This document shows, piece after piece, positions 1 to 8,049 of a DNA stretch of 64,000 nucleotides (the stretch's first letter is position 1; each line of letters begins with the position of its first letter). A model generated the notes under the pieces. It made no database searches, was not told where the DNA came from, and saw only the letters and a list, made by a program, of their open reading frames with translations. Both the position numbers and the translations under genes were made by a program. Source of the DNA: Sedimenticola_A sp040506425 (GTDB lineage: Bacteria; Pseudomonadota; Gammaproteobacteria; Chromatiales; Chromatiaceae). Where the stretch lies: NCBI GenBank assembly GCA_965224515.1, contig OZ245051.1, positions 3,100,001 through 3,164,000 of the forward strand, written 5' to 3'.

Positions 1-1264
1 ATATCCGTAACTGCTCCGGGGTAATGCGCTGTCCGCGGGTCAGCTCTTTGAGCTTCTCATAGGGCTTCTCGATGCCGTAACGGCGCATCACGGTCTGAAT
101 GGGCTCGGCGAGTACTTCCCAGTTGTCGTCCAGGTCGGCGGCAAGCCGCTCAGTATTGGCTTCAAGTTTGCCGATACCGCGCATTACCGACTGCAGGGCA
201 ATGGTGGTGTAAGCAAAACCCACACCCATGTTGCGCAGCACAGTGGAGTCGGTGAGATCGCGCTGCCAGCGGGATACGGGCAGTTTCATGGCCAGATGAT
301 CGAACAGGGCGTTGGCGATACCCAGGTTGCCTTCACCGTTCTCGAAATCGATGGGGTTGACCTTGTGGGGCATGGTGGAGGAGCCCACTTCACCGGCAAT
401 GGTCCTCTGCTTGAAGTAGCCGATTGAAATGTAGCTCCAGACGTCGCGGCAGAAGTCGATGACGATATTGTTGAAGCGGGCAACCGCATCGAACAGTTCC
501 GCCATGTAGTCGTGGGGCTCGATCTGGATGGTGTAGGGATTCCAGTCCAGACCCAGGGATTCTACAAACTGCTGCGCGAAGCCCTGCCAGTCCAGCTCGG
601 GGTAGGCTGAGAGGTGGGCGTTGTAATTGCCTACCGCACCGTTGATCTTACCCATGATGCTGACGTTGGCCACCTGGTCGCGCTGGCGCTGCAGGCGATG
701 AACCACGTTGGCCATCTCCTTGCCCAGTGTGGAAGGGGAGGCAGGCTGGCCGTGGGTGCGGGACAGCATGGGCTTGTCGGCATGTTCATGGGCCAACTGC
801 TTGATCGCCTTGATCAGTTCTTCCATCTGGGGGATCAGTACCTGTCCGCGGCCTTCACGCAGCATCAGGGCGTGGGAGAGGTTGTTGATATCTTCAGAGG
901 TGCAGGCGAAGTGGATGAATTCGCTGATCGCTTCCAGCTCTTCGTTGCCCGCGATCTTCTCTTTCAGAAAATACTCAACCGCCTTGACGTCGTGGTTGGT
1001 GGTACGTTCGATATTTTTTACGCGCTGGGCGTCTTCGTCGCTGAATTTATCGACAATATTGTTGAGAATATTGTTGGCGTGCACGCTCAGGGGCGGAACC
1101 TCATCAATACCACTGTGATTGGAGAGGGCCTGGAGCCAGCGCACCTCAACGAGTACACGGTGGCGTATCAGACCATATTCACTGAAGATGGGACGCAGGT
1201 CTTCTGTTTTGCTGCCATATCGTCCATCGACCGGGGAGACGGCGGTAAGGGTCGAGAGTTCCAT
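1..1264 (-). CDS. purB: Adenylosuccinate lyase, 3' end cut off by window
   Basis: Cleaves SAICAR to AICAR and adenylosuccinate to AMP plus fumarate in purine synthesis; cytosolic homotetramer. Reading leftward from the ATG at 1264 gives a protein starting MELSTLTAVSPVDGRYG, almost the E. coli PurB start, and continuing with TSEDINNLSHALML, the SRTHGQP active-site segment, NGAVGNYNAH and the family signature GSSTMPHKVNPIDFEN. About 421 codons are visible; the family is about 456, so only some 35 C-terminal residues are missing. In E. coli purB lies directly after hflD; here hflD is 8 kb away. The forward-strand frame at 614-1339 is a shadow of this gene. Confidence 0.97.
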   Translation of the reverse strand, partial: MELSTLTAVSPVDGRYGSKTEDLRPIFSEYGLIRHRVLVEVRWLQALSNHSGIDEVPPLSVHANNILNNIVDKFSDEDAQRVKNIERTTNHDVKAVEYFLKEKIAGNEELEAISEFIHFACTSEDINNLSHALMLREGRGQVLIPQMEELIKAIKQLAHEHADKPMLSRTHGQPASPSTLGKEMANVVHRLQRQRDQVANVSIMGKINGAVGNYNAHLSAYPELDWQGFAQQFVESLGLDWNPYTIQIEPHDYMAELFDAVARFNNIVIDFCRDVWSYISIGYFKQRTIAGEVGSSTMPHKVNPIDFENGEGNLGIANALFDHLAMKLPVSRWQRDLTDSTVLRNMGVGFAYTTIALQSVMRGIGKLEANTERLAADLDDNWEVLAEPIQTVMRRYGIEKPYEKLKELTRGQRITPEQLRI

Positions 1265-1399
1265 GTGATTCCTGTGTTTATTGGTTGTCGAACAAAGGGC
1301 AGAATTATAGCACTCTGGTGGGTAGTGGTAAGTGGATAGTTGGAAAACTACTCTGAAATCCCCATCTGTGGTCTCAGATAACGGCTTTGCGGCTGTTCT

Positions 1400-1888
1400 G
1401 TCGGGCTGAAGCGAAGCCCGACCTACAGGGTCGGATGGCATAGATCGTAGGTCGGCCTTCAGGCAGACAATCGGCGGTTGAGTCGGGCTAAAGCCCGACC
1501 TACAGGGTCGGGTGGCATAGAATGTAGGTCGGCCTTCAGGCCGACAATCGGCGGTGGTGTCGGGCTAAAGCCCGACCTACAGGGTCGGATGGCATAGATC
1601 GTAGGTCGGCCTTCAGGCAGACAATCGGCGGTTGAGTCGGGCTAAAGCCCGACCTACAGGGTCGGGTGGCATAGAATGTAGGTCGGCCTTCAGGCCGACA
1701 ATCGGCGGTGGTGTCGGGCTAAAGCCCGACCTACAGGGTCGGGTGGCATAGATTGTAGGTCGGCCTTCAGGCCGACAATCGGCGGTTGAGTCGGGCTAAA
1801 GCCCGACCTACAGGGTCGGGTGGCATCAACCGTAGGTCGGCCTACAGACCGACAATCGGCGTAGGAGTCGAGCAGAAGCCGGACCTAT
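1400..1888. repeat. REP/BIME-like palindromic repeat array, 77-bp units
   Basis: Six GTAG-led hairpins (GTAG at 1447, 1524, 1601, 1678, 1755 and 1832) recur every 77 bp exactly. Between them lie inverted partner hairpins, GTCGGGC-TAAA-GCCCGAC followed by CTAC. The first partner (1400) has a 5-base insertion in its loop and the last (about 1867) is decayed. The block 1424-1577 is repeated exactly at 1578-1731, so one dimer was tandemly duplicated recently. The array lies between purB and acnB and fills most of the 800-bp gap. The remaining bases (1265-1399 and 1889-2070) show nothing clear except an AT-rich acnB leader. Confidence 0.92.
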
Positions 1889-2070
1889 AGAGGCACGGAG
1901 AGCCTCAAACCGATGCAGGGTTATCAATAAAATTACTGCTGCAGTGCAGAAAATTTATTGGAATTAGGGTATAACACCCTGGTCAATAAACGCAGTAAAT
2001 TAAAAGACACTTTTAAAGTTGTTTTTATCTATATGATTTATAACAACTTATAATTATTTGGAGAACGCCC

Positions 2071-4665
2071 GTGTTAGAAGCCTATCGCAAACACGTAGAA
2101 GAACGTGCCTTAGAAGGCATACCACCACTTCCCCTGGATGCAGAACAGGTTGCCCAGCTGGTTGAACTTCTGAAAAGCCCACCAGCCGGAGAAGAGGATT
2201 TTCTCCTCGATCTGCTAACCAACAGGGTACCCGCGGGTGTAGACCAGGCGGCCTATGTGAAGGCGGCTTTTCTGGCCGATGTTGCGAAAGGCAGTGCCAG
2301 CACACCTCTTATTGATAAGGTCAGGGCTATTGAATTGCTCGGAACCATGCTGGGTGGTTACAACATTGCCCCCATGATCGAGGCGCTGGATGATGCATCA
2401 CTGGCGCCAGCTGCGGCCAAGGCTCTGTCCCACACGCTTTTGATGTTCGACGCCTTCCATGATGTAAAAGAGAAAGCGGATGCGGGCAATGCCCATGCCC
2501 AGGGTGTACTACAGTCCTGGGCCGATGCGGAGTGGTTTACCAGCCGCAATGAACTGCCCGAAAAGATCACTGTCACCGTCTTCAAGGTGAGTGGCGAGAC
2601 CAATACCGACGATCTCTCCCCTGCACCTGACGCCTGGTCGCGTCCGGACATTCCCCTGCACGCCAACGCCATGCTCAAAATGGAGCGCGAGGGCGTTGTT
2701 CCTGATCAGCCTGGAGAACTCGGGCCACTGAAACTGCTTCAGCAGCTCAAGGAGAAAGGGCATCCCGTTGCCTACGTTGGTGATGTTGTGGGCACAGGTT
2801 CATCACGAAAGTCGGCCACTAATTCGGTGCTCTGGCATACGGGTGATGATATCCCCTTTATCCCCAACAAGCGGGGAGGAGGGTATGTTCTAGGCGGTAA
2901 GATCGCACCCATCTTTTTCAACACCATGGAAGATGCTGGTGCACTGCCCATCGAGTGTGACGTGAGCAGTCTGAACACCGGTGATGTGATCGATATTCAT
3001 CCCCATGAAGGCGTGGTGAAAAACTCTGATACCGGTGAGGAGATCACCCGCTTCGAACTGAAGACCGATGTTATCCAGGATGAGGTGCGTGCCGGTGGCC
3101 GTATTCCATTGATCATTGGCCGTGGTCTGACCGACCGGGCCCGTGAAGCCCTGGATCTGGACCATTCGGATGTATTCAAACGCCCGGCCCCGGCCGAAGA
3201 GAGCAGCAGGGGATTCAGCCTGGCCCAGAAGATGGTAGGCCGCGCATGCGGTGTTGAGGGTGTACGCCCCGGCATCTACTGCGAGCCGCGGATGACCACC
3301 GTCGGCTCCCAGGACACCACCGGTCCCATGACCCGTGATGAGTTGAAGGATCTGGCCTGCCTTGGTTTTTCATCTGACCTGGTGATGCAGTCTTTCTGCC
3401 ATACGGCGGCCTATCCCAAGCCTGTGGATATAAATACCCATCACACGCTGCCGGACTTTATCTCGTCCCGCGCAGGTGTCGCCCTGCGTCCCGGTGATGG
3501 TGTGATCCACTCCTGGCTCAACCGCATGCTGTTGCCAGATACCGTGGGTACCGGTGGCGATTCCCATACCCGTTTCCCCATCGGTATATCTTTCCCGGCG
3601 GGTTCAGGCCTGGTGGCCTTTGCTGCGGCTACAGGCGTCATGCCGCTGGATATGCCTGAATCGGTGCTGGTGCGTTTCAAGGGGGATCTACAGCCCGGTA
3701 TCACCCTTCGTGATCTGGTCAACGCCATTCCCTTCTATGCCATGAAGCAGGGGCTGCTGACTGTTGCCAAGGCTGGCAAGGTCAATATCTTTTCAGGCCG
3801 TATTCTTGAGATCGAGGGGCTGCCTGAACTGAAAGTGGAGCAGGCGTTTGAACTATCGGATGCGTCTGCCGAACGTTCCGCTGCCGGCTGTACCGTGAAA
3901 CTGGATAAAGAGCCGATCATCGAGTATCTCAACTCCAACATCACACTGTTGAAGTGGATGATTGCCAACGATTACGAAGACAAGCGTACCCTGCAGCGCC
4001 GCATCGATGGCATGGAGCAGTGGCTGGAAAATCCGGAACTGCTGGAAGGGGATGCGGATGCCGATTACGCCGCGGTCATTGAGATCGATCTCAACGAGGT
4101 GAAAGAGCCCATCCTGGCCTGCCCCAACGACCCGGATGATGTGAAGACCCTTGCGGACGTGGCGGGCACGAAGATCGACGAGGTCTTCATCGGCTCCTGC
4201 ATGACCAACATCGGACATTTCCGTGCGGCGGGCAAACTGCTCGATGGCATGCACGATCTGCCCACCCGTCTCTGGATGGCGCCACCCACCAAGATGGACG
4301 AGCATATCCTTACCGAGGAGGGCTACTACAGCATCTTCGGCAAGGCCGGTGCGCGCATGGAGATGCCGGGTTGCTCCCTCTGCATGGGTAACCAGGCGCG
4401 GGTGAAAGACAACTCCACTGTGGTCTCCACCTCTACCCGAAACTTCCCCAACCGACTGGGAACCGGGGCCAATGTCTATCTCTCATCAGCTGAGCTTGCG
4501 GCGGTATCCGCCATTGTCGGCAGGATCCCAACCATGGATGAGTACATGAAGTATGCAAAAGAGATCGACACCATGGCTGAGGATGTATACCGCTACATGA
4601 ACTTCGACCAGATTGAGTCTTACAGGGCTGTGGCGGATAAGGTGATACCTGTTGTAGCCGCCTGA
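2071..4665 (+). CDS. acnB: Aconitate hydratase B (bifunctional 2-methylisocitrate dehydratase)
   Basis: Interconverts citrate and isocitrate in the TCA cycle with a [4Fe-4S] cluster; also acts in the methylcitrate cycle in this family. At 864 aa it has AcnB order: HEAT-like helical N-domain (about 1-155), swivel domain (about 165-380), then the three catalytic domains. Cluster ligands are visible as Cys710 (GSCMTN) and Cys768/Cys771 (PGCSLCMGN), matching E. coli 710, 769 and 772. The start is GTG at 2071, preceded by GGAG. Flanks are a REP array upstream and a strong terminator-like hairpin downstream, so it is probably transcribed alone. AcnB is known to act as an iron- and redox-sensitive mRNA binder; nothing here tests that. 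Confidence 0.98.
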   Translation: MLEAYRKHVEERALEGIPPLPLDAEQVAQLVELLKSPPAGEEDFLLDLLTNRVPAGVDQAAYVKAAFLADVAKGSASTPLIDKVRAIELLGTMLGGYNIAPMIEALDDASLAPAAAKALSHTLLMFDAFHDVKEKADAGNAHAQGVLQSWADAEWFTSRNELPEKITVTVFKVSGETNTDDLSPAPDAWSRPDIPLHANAMLKMEREGVVPDQPGELGPLKLLQQLKEKGHPVAYVGDVVGTGSSRKSATNSVLWHTGDDIPFIPNKRGGGYVLGGKIAPIFFNTMEDAGALPIECDVSSLNTGDVIDIHPHEGVVKNSDTGEEITRFELKTDVIQDEVRAGGRIPLIIGRGLTDRAREALDLDHSDVFKRPAPAEESSRGFSLAQKMVGRACGVEGVRPGIYCEPRMTTVGSQDTTGPMTRDELKDLACLGFSSDLVMQSFCHTAAYPKPVDINTHHTLPDFISSRAGVALRPGDGVIHSWLNRMLLPDTVGTGGDSHTRFPIGISFPAGSGLVAFAAATGVMPLDMPESVLVRFKGDLQPGITLRDLVNAIPFYAMKQGLLTVAKAGKVNIFSGRILEIEGLPELKVEQAFELSDASAERSAAGCTVKLDKEPIIEYLNSNITLLKWMIANDYEDKRTLQRRIDGMEQWLENPELLEGDADADYAAVIEIDLNEVKEPILACPNDPDDVKTLADVAGTKIDEVFIGSCMTNIGHFRAAGKLLDGMHDLPTRLWMAPPTKMDEHILTEEGYYSIFGKAGARMEMPGCSLCMGNQARVKDNSTVVSTSTRNFPNRLGTGANVYLSSAELAAVSAIVGRIPTMDEYMKYAKEIDTMAEDVYRYMNFDQIESYRAVADKVIPVVAA

Positions 4666-4690
4666 CCGGTTAAACAGGCAAAAATGAGAT

Positions 4691-4718
4691 AAACGGGGCA
4701 GCCATGGCTGCCCCGTTT
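4691..4718 (+). terminator. Hairpin downstream of acnB
   Basis: A perfect inverted repeat, AAACGGGGCAGC and GCTGCCCCGTTT around CATG, lies 26 bp after the acnB stop. The 3' arm ends in TTT followed by CATTT, so it is a likely intrinsic terminator with a short U tract. Confidence 0.7.
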
Positions 4719-4762
4719 CATTTACAGCCCTGAAACAATTTTGTACAACAGACCCCGTTCTG

Positions 4763-4780
4763 ATTTCCCTGCAGGGAAAT
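4763..4780. promoter_or_regulatory. Perfect 18-bp palindrome, possible operator
   Basis: ATTTCCCTG is followed at once by its exact reverse complement CAGGGAAAT. It sits in the 378-bp gap between acnB and the HTH gene (4666-5043), which otherwise holds the acnB terminator and AT-rich sequence with no convincing gene. A regulator site is possible, but its distance from the HTH start (about 265 bp) is large. Confidence 0.35.
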
Positions 4781-5043
4781 ATTCACTAAATCATTCCTTC
4801 TCTCCCGCGTTGCTTCTTAGCATGTTTTTTATTGCTGATTGTTCTGGATGTCACTTTAACGGGCTGAAAAACAGCTTGTACATTGTGCGATACAAAAGCG
4901 CTACAAATAAACGTTCTGCATCAATTTAAATCATCATGGTTTGCCTGTATTTTTTACACAGATGCATACCACCAGATGAGTATACAAAGATGCGATGCAT
5001 GATCTGTGTATGTCACTCCTGGTGATCGTGGAGGACAGAGTCA

Positions 5044-5301
5044 ATGGCTAATGAATATTTAAAGGATTCCCTGAGCAGGCGACTGCTTAAAACAAGGATG
5101 GAACTCTCTTTGACACGGATTGAACTGAGCAGGATTTCCGGGACATCAAGGCATGAGATTAAAAATATAGAGGAGGGTGTTTCGCTGCGTCCGGACTCTA
5201 TCGAAAGCATTGCCGATGCGCTCAAAGTCAATCCTGCATGGCTGCAGTTCGGAGATCTCTGGGCTGGTCGTGACCGAAGGTCAAATTCCAACAACCGATA
5301 G
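5044..5301 (+). CDS. XRE-like helix-turn-helix protein, first repeat of a split three-repeat gene
   Basis: An 85-aa product with one lambda-repressor-like HTH: RRLLKTRMELSLTRIELSRISG, then NIEEGVSLRPDSIESIADAL and the ending NPAWLQFGDLWA. That NPAWLxxGxxWA ending recurs twice in the next reading frame (5345-5869), so the three units are homologous. GGAGG lies 9 bases before the ATG at 5044, a good ribosome site, whereas the downstream frame has none. Either this is a separate short gene, or a single-base indel near 5265-5300 split a roughly 270-aa protein. Target and role are unknown; DNA binding is inferred from the fold. Confidence 0.65.
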   Translation: MANEYLKDSLSRRLLKTRMELSLTRIELSRISGTSRHEIKNIEEGVSLRPDSIESIADALKVNPAWLQFGDLWAGRDRRSNSNNR

Positions 5302-5344
5302 TAGTGATCCAACCGGATTGGTATTTTTTAATGGGTATCGTGAT

Positions 5345-5869
5345 ATGCCAGACATGAAAGAAGCAATTGGAAAACGGTTGTACAGCGCAAGAAAAGAGCT
5401 CGGGTTTTCCAGAACCAAGCTCTCAAGGCAATCAGGGATCAACTGGGCAAGTATCTACAAAATTGAAGCAGGGAACTGTGCACGCCCAAGGTCTATTGAA
5501 AAACTGGCCGAAGCAATCAGGGTGAATCCGGCGTGGTTGGAGTTTGGTAATCGCTGGGCCTCAAAGCAATTTGATTTTGATAGTTTGCGTTTGTCAAAAA
5601 ACACAGCGCCTTCAGGTATACGGCCTGATGATTTGAACGAAATCCTCGCGGACCGCTTGAGGAATGCCCGTAAGAGCCTAGGGCTTTCACAAGCCAAGCT
5701 CGGAAAATCAGCCGGTGTTTCATGGTATGTGATTCAAAAGATAGAGGAGGGGAAGACCTTGCAGCCCCGCTGTCTTAAGCAGATTGCCAAAGCACTTGAT
5801 GTTAATCCGGCATGGCTGCAGTACGGCGGTTTGTGGGCAAGGCGAAGCCGAAAACGTGTGACACATTAA
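5345..5869 (+). CDS. Tandem XRE-like HTH protein, second and third repeats
   Basis: From the ATG at 5345 this frame gives 174 aa with two HTH repeats: IGKRLYSARKELGFSRTKLS to NPAWLEFGNRWA, and LADRLRNARKSLGLSQAKLG to NPAWLQYGGLWA, ending in a basic RRSRKRVTH tail. The same open frame extends upstream to 5177, overlapping the first-repeat gene in another frame. The upstream extension (GLVVTEGQIPTTDSSDPTGL) would make a linker of about the length that joins repeats two and three, which supports one ancestral three-repeat gene with a frameshift. No Shine-Dalgarno sequence is seen before 5345; translational coupling or frameshifting could be needed. Function unknown beyond likely DNA binding. Confidence 0.6.
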   Translation: MPDMKEAIGKRLYSARKELGFSRTKLSRQSGINWASIYKIEAGNCARPRSIEKLAEAIRVNPAWLEFGNRWASKQFDFDSLRLSKNTAPSGIRPDDLNEILADRLRNARKSLGLSQAKLGKSAGVSWYVIQKIEEGKTLQPRCLKQIAKALDVNPAWLQYGGLWARRSRKRVTH

Positions 5870-5922
5870 ATTAACTGGATCTACGAAAAGTCTCTGAAAA
5901 TCACAACATAGCCTTAACTGCT

Positions 5923-6375
5923 GTAGGTCGGCCTTCAGGCCGACAAGGCGGTGGATCGAATGGCTAGGGTGTCGGGCTGAAGCCCGACCTACGCCAGGGG
6001 AAAAGCTTGTAGGTCGGCCTTTAGGCCGACATAGCGGCGGATCGAATAGCCAGGGTGTCGGGCTGAAGCCCGACCTACATCCGGGGGGAACTCTTGTAGG
6101 TCGGCCTTCAGGCCGACAAAACGGTGGACCGAATAGCCAGGGTGTTGGGCTGAAGCCCGACCTACATCCAGGGGGAACTCTTGTAGGTCGGCCTTCAGGC
6201 CGACAAAGCGGTGGACCGAATGGCCAGGGTGTCGGGCTGAAGCCCGACCTACGCCAGGGGGAAAGCTTGTAGGTCGGCCTTCAGGCCGACAAAGCGGTTG
6301 ATCGAATGACCTGGACGTCGGGCTGAAGCCCGACCTACGCCAGGGGGAATCTTGTAGGTCGGCCTTCAGGCCGAC
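5923..6375. repeat. REP/BIME-like palindromic repeat array, 85-87-bp units
   Basis: GTAG-led hairpins start at 5923, 6009, 6096, 6183, 6269 and 6354, 85-87 bp apart. The unit is GTAG, GTCGGCC-TTCA-GGCCGAC, a spacer with GATCGAATGG-like sequence, the inverted partner GTCGGGC-TGAA-GCCCGAC, CTAC, then a short CAGGGGGAA-type spacer. Sequence similarity between units is high but not exact. The array fills the gap between the HTH gene and mscS and ends 31 bp before the mscS start. Confidence 0.93.
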
Positions 6376-6406
6376 ATGTTGGCTGAACACTATGGAAGTA
6401 CATTGA

Positions 6407-7219
6407 ATGTTTGAAGCTTTTGATATCAACCAGTTGACAACCGGCTACGTCATTCCCTGGGTAATCAATATTGGGTTTGCGCTGGTAATATTCATTTTCG
6501 GCCGACTCATCGCCAACGCCTTGGTGAAGTTGCTGGGAAAGCTGCTTGTCAGGGCAGAGATCGATGAGATTCTGATCAAGTTCATCACCTCCATAATAAA
6601 AGCGATTCTGCTGCTCTTTATTATCATCGCAGCACTCGATCAGTTGGGTGTCGATACGACCTCTCTCATCGCACTGCTTGGTGCAGCGGGTCTGGCAGTG
6701 GGTCTGGCACTGCAAAACTCCCTGCAGAACTTTGCAGCCGGTGTCATGCTGATTGTCTTTCGTCCTTTTAAATCGGGAGATTACATCGAGGCAGGCGGAA
6801 CAACCGGTGTGGTAGAGGCAATCAGTATTTCCAGCACAATTTTGATTACCGCTGATAATCGTGAAGTGATCATTCCAAACAACTCCATCTATAGCGGATC
6901 TATCACCAACTACTCTGCACACGGTATTCGCCGCATAGACATGGTGTTCGGTATTGGTTACGAAGACGATATTAAAATGGCAAAGGAGACCTTGCAGAGG
7001 ATTCTCAGGGCGGACAAGCGTGTTCTGAATGACCCCGAGCCACTGATTGCCGTTGCAGAACTGGCTGACAGCAGCGTTAATTTCAATGTCCGCCCCTGGG
7101 TCAGGAGTGGTGATTATTGGGATGTGAAGTACGAATTAACAGAGAAAATAAAAATCACGTTTGATGAGAGTGGAATATCAATTCCATATCCACAGATGGA
7201 TCTACACATCGATAAGTGA
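6407..7219 (+). CDS. mscS: Small-conductance mechanosensitive channel (MscS family)
   Basis: Inner-membrane channel that opens under membrane tension and releases solutes on hypo-osmotic shock. The 270-aa length fits minimal MscS. Three membrane helices can be read at about 17-38, 58-80 and 84-115; the last is the pore helix, Gly/Ala-rich (LLGAAGLAVGLALQNSLQNFAAGV). It is followed by the beta domain (FRPFKSGDYIE, IPNNSIYSGSITNYS) and an alpha/beta C-domain. REP arrays flank it on both sides, so it is probably a single-gene transcript. A solute-specific role is not readable from sequence. Confidence 0.95.
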   Translation: MFEAFDINQLTTGYVIPWVINIGFALVIFIFGRLIANALVKLLGKLLVRAEIDEILIKFITSIIKAILLLFIIIAALDQLGVDTTSLIALLGAAGLAVGLALQNSLQNFAAGVMLIVFRPFKSGDYIEAGGTTGVVEAISISSTILITADNREVIIPNNSIYSGSITNYSAHGIRRIDMVFGIGYEDDIKMAKETLQRILRADKRVLNDPEPLIAVAELADSSVNFNVRPWVRSGDYWDVKYELTEKIKITFDESGISIPYPQMDLHIDK

Positions 7220-7235
7220 GACCAGTCTGTGGGCT

Positions 7236-7428
7236 GTAGGTCGGCCTTCAGGCCGACAAAGCGGTTGATCGAATGCTCAGGGCGTCGGGCTGAAGCCCGA
7301 CCTACGCCAGGGGAAAAGCTTGTAGGTCGGCCTTCAGGCCGACAAAGCGGCAGATCGAATGGTCAGGGCGTCGGGCTGAAGCCCGACCTACGTCAGGGGA
7401 ATCTTGTAGGTCGGCCTTCAGGCCGACA
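7236..7428. repeat. REP/BIME-like array upstream of the RAYT gene
   Basis: Three GTAG-led GTCGGCC-TTCA-GGCCGAC hairpins (7236, 7322, 7406) alternate with two inverted GTCGGGC-TGAA-GCCCGAC partners. Units are 84-86 bp and match the 5923-6375 array more closely than the 1400-1888 array. It starts 16 bp after mscS and ends 45 bp before the transposase start. Confidence 0.92.
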
Positions 7429-7473
7429 GCTTATCGATACGCTTCATTTCTTTAGATCAAGCCAGGGACTCCA

Positions 7474-7923
7474 ATGAGCTATAACGCTCTACGAAAGGGA
7501 CGCTTTTCTGAAAATGATCGTGAATATTTCATCACCACAGTCACACACAACAGAAAACCTCTTTTTCGATCACTTGAATGTGCTCAAATATGTATAAAGA
7601 CATTCAGAGACGTAGCAGTTGAAAATAAGAGCCAGTGGCTAGCCTGGGTTCTGATGCCTGATCATTTCCACGGTTTACTCCTTCTTGGTGAAAGTCAGGA
7701 TATTTCGAAGGTTGTTGGATATGCAAAAGGCAGATCCTCAAAACTCATAAATGGTGTGATAAATCACTCAACCAGGGTGTGGCAACCTGGGTTTTATGAT
7801 CATGCTTTGAGGAGAGAAGAGGACCGTTTGGTTCTGGCGCGTTATATCATTGCCAATCCTCTTCGAAAGGGTTTGGTTGAAAGGCTAGGTGATTACCCAT
7901 ACTGGGATAGCGTCTGGTTGTAG
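7474..7923 (+). CDS. REP-associated tyrosine transposase (RAYT, Y1_Tnp family)
   Basis: A single-strand DNA nuclease/strand transferase of the HUH type, related to IS200/IS605 TnpA, which binds and cleaves REP hairpins. The 149-aa product has the diagnostic features: His64-Phe65-His66 in WVLMPDHFHGLLLL, WQPGFYDHALRREED (family form WQxGYYDHxLR), and the catalytic-tyrosine helix RYIIANPLRKGLV with Tyr124. AGGGA lies 5 bases before the ATG. The gene is full length with no broken motif, and REP arrays flank it on both sides (7236-7428 and 7976-8035), the usual RAYT arrangement. RAYTs are single-copy domesticated enzymes in other bacteria; whether this one still mobilises REPs is unknown. Confidence 0.93.
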   Translation: MSYNALRKGRFSENDREYFITTVTHNRKPLFRSLECAQICIKTFRDVAVENKSQWLAWVLMPDHFHGLLLLGESQDISKVVGYAKGRSSKLINGVINHSTRVWQPGFYDHALRREEDRLVLARYIIANPLRKGLVERLGDYPYWDSVWL

Positions 7924-7975
7924 CGAAACATGCCTCTCGTTTTAACCAATGAATTAGCAGATAGATGGGCCTGAT

Positions 7976-8035
7976 GTCGGGCTGAAGCCCGACCTACATC
8001 CGGGGGGAATTTGGTAGGTCGGCCTTCAGGCCGAC
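7976..8035. repeat. Single REP pair downstream of the RAYT gene
   Basis: One inverted GTCGGGC-TGAA-GCCCGAC-CTAC hairpin followed by one GTAG-GTCGGCC-TTCA-GGCCGAC hairpin. With the upstream array it brackets the transposase gene. It ends 14 bp before the stop end of the convergent phosphoesterase gene. Confidence 0.9.
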
Positions 8036-8049
8036 AAAGCGGTTAAACG

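Noticed and set aside
614..1339. Plus-strand 241-aa open frame
   Set aside because: It is antisense to purB, whose minus-strand translation matches the family throughout.
1400..1888. CRISPR array
   Set aside because: The periodic unit is two inverted palindromes with GTAG feet. The intervening sequences are repeated rather than unique and no cas gene is present.
4741..4929. 62-aa open frame after acnB
   Set aside because: No ribosome site, atypical composition, and it contains the 18-bp palindrome; probably noncoding.
5989..6429. Minus-strand open frame of 146 aa rich in VGLKADLQ repeats
   Set aside because: It reads straight through the REP array; the repeated peptide is only the translation of the palindromes. 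The same applies to the plus-strand frame at 7229-7477.
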